Positions 63,460 through 64,000 of a DNA stretch of 64,000 nt are shown here, piece after piece. Position numbers and translations under genes: made by a program. The DNA is from Larus michahellis (taxonomy: Eukaryota; Chordata; Aves; Charadriiformes; Laridae), in the NCBI RefSeq assembly GCF_964199755.1, contig NC_133896.1, positions 97,898,200-97,962,199 on the forward strand, given 5' to 3'. How positions within the stretch are numbered: the stretch's first letter is position 1; the number at the start of each line of letters is the position of its first letter. The notes beneath the pieces were generated by a model, which worked only from the letters and a program-made list of their open reading frames with translations, searched no databases and had not been told where the DNA came from.

Positions 63460-64000
63460 GTGCTGGTCCGGGCGGGAGCAATGGCGGGGCGGAGGGCGGG
63501 CGGGCTGAGAGAAGGGGAGGTGCGACGCGCGCTCCCTGAGGCGTTAGAGCCATTGGGGGGGTGGGGACACACGCCCGCTCTCTCGCGGCGGAGCGGCTGC
63601 GGATCCGTGAGCCGGAGGGGTCGTGAGTGGCGACAGAGCGGCTTCGGCCTGGCCAGGCCTGGAGTGTGAGGGGGAACCCTGCCGCTCCCGTAGTCGCCTC
63701 GCCTTGCCGGAGGCCTCCCGGCAGCCGTGGCTTCGTTCGTCGTCATGGCCCGGGGAGCTCCGTCGTTGCGGCGGCGGCGGCTTTACACAACCGCGGAGGG
63801 TCTCCAAGGGCGCGGTGCTCCCTCACGCCTCGGAGGGGGTGCGATGGGGTTGCTGCTGGGGTAGCTTTGCGGCGGCAAAGCCCACGTCCCTCATCCCGCA
63901 CTGGGACGGGTTAAAATGATCTACGTCTATCTAAAGATGATTTATTCAGGCAGACTTCCTAATCCCCAAATGGGATGGAGGGAAGCCGAGTTGGAGCTCA
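63388..64000 (+). CDS. ATG3: ATG3 5' portion (gene continues beyond window)
   Basis: The first exon encodes [20 protein letters not shown] then PVLK, identical to the known vertebrate ATG3 N-terminus as I recall it. ATG3 is the E2-like enzyme that receives LC3/GABARAP from ATG7 and transfers it to phosphatidylethanolamine during autophagosome growth. Residues 1-24 form an amphipathic helix that senses membrane curvature (family knowledge). The active-site Cys and the flexible loop are in later exons outside the window. Start context GCAGCCATGC is a fair Kozak match. Only 63,388-63,459 is coding here. Confidence 0.96.
63460..64000 (+). other. ATG3 intron 1, 5' part
   Basis: GC-rich at first (CpG-island shore, including AATGGCGGGGCGG at about 63,480), then turning AT-rich after about 63,910. 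It runs off the end of the window. The open frames in it are composition artefacts. Confidence 0.85.

Larger units (their letters stand above)
61980..63900. promoter_or_regulatory. CpG island with bidirectional SLC35A5/ATG3 promoter
   Basis: Abrupt change from AT-rich intron to dense CG dinucleotides. It spans the 5' end of SLC35A5 (minus) and the start codon of ATG3 (plus). It contains many GC boxes, two CACGTG E-boxes, an NRF1-type palindrome and no TATA box, as expected for a broadly expressed head-to-head gene pair. Transcription of the two genes probably starts between about 62,820 and 63,380. The long Pro/Arg/Gly-rich frames here are a base-composition artefact. Confidence 0.85.

Noticed and set aside
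62134-63919. Several 90-275 codon open frames rich in Pro, Arg, Gly and Ala on both strands
   Set aside because: Lack of stop codons follows from the high GC content of the CpG island. Frames overlap each other on both strands and none resembles a known protein, apart from the short true ATG3 exon.
1-64000. Prokaryote-type systems (operons, CRISPR, insertion sequences, phage) or an integrated viral genome
   Set aside because: Exon-intron genes, CR1 LINEs and a CpG island show vertebrate nuclear DNA. No CRISPR-like spaced repeats, long viral reading frames or LTR pairs were seen.

Overview
The window is vertebrate nuclear DNA and almost certainly avian. The best evidence is two antisense copies of the bird/reptile CR1 LINE, whose 3' end (seen here as the reverse complement) carries the signature CATAGAATCATAGAAT / GGTTGGAAAGGACC. 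Genes are split into exons with GT-AG introns, intergenic DNA is AT-rich, and a single CpG island lies at the right end. I recognise three genes, in the order CCDC80 (+), SLC35A5 (-), ATG3 (+). This is the gene order of human 3q13.2 as I recall it.

Layout. 1-25,700: about 26 kb with no convincing coding exon. It holds simple repeats, a short CR1 fragment at 11,485-11,615, a 25-bp tandem duplication at 18,414 and possible decayed MIR-like SINE pieces. 25,700-26,980: probable promoter and 5' untranslated exon region of CCDC80. 26,994-46,959: the seven coding exons of CCDC80, which I assembled into a complete 956-residue secreted extracellular-matrix protein. Its introns contain MIR-like SINEs, a recognisable CR1 copy and an older, diverged CR1 copy. 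46,960-52,471: the tail-to-tail interval between CCDC80 and SLC35A5, which must hold both 3' untranslated regions. 52,472-61,548 (minus strand): the six coding exons of SLC35A5, assembled into a complete 431-residue multi-pass Golgi nucleotide-sugar-transporter-family protein. About 61,980-63,900: CpG island with a head-to-head (bidirectional) promoter serving SLC35A5 leftward and ATG3 rightward. 63,388-63,459: the first coding exon of ATG3 (24 residues, the amphipathic helix). The rest of ATG3 lies beyond the window.

How the parts work together. CCDC80 is a secreted matrix protein with its own promoter and is functionally unrelated to the other two. SLC35A5 and ATG3 share a GC-box-rich promoter that also contains a perfect palindromic CLEAR/E-box (GTCACGTGAC) and a perfect NRF1-type palindrome. 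This suggests coupling of ATG3, and possibly SLC35A5, to TFEB/MiT-type lysosome-autophagy control and to NRF1. I did not find an undescribed biological system. The most interesting leads are the architecture of this shared promoter, the similar intron positions in two CCDC80 repeats, and the readthrough C-terminus of SLC35A5. All exon coordinates were derived by hand from reading frame, splice-site consensus and remembered family sequence, and no alignment was run.
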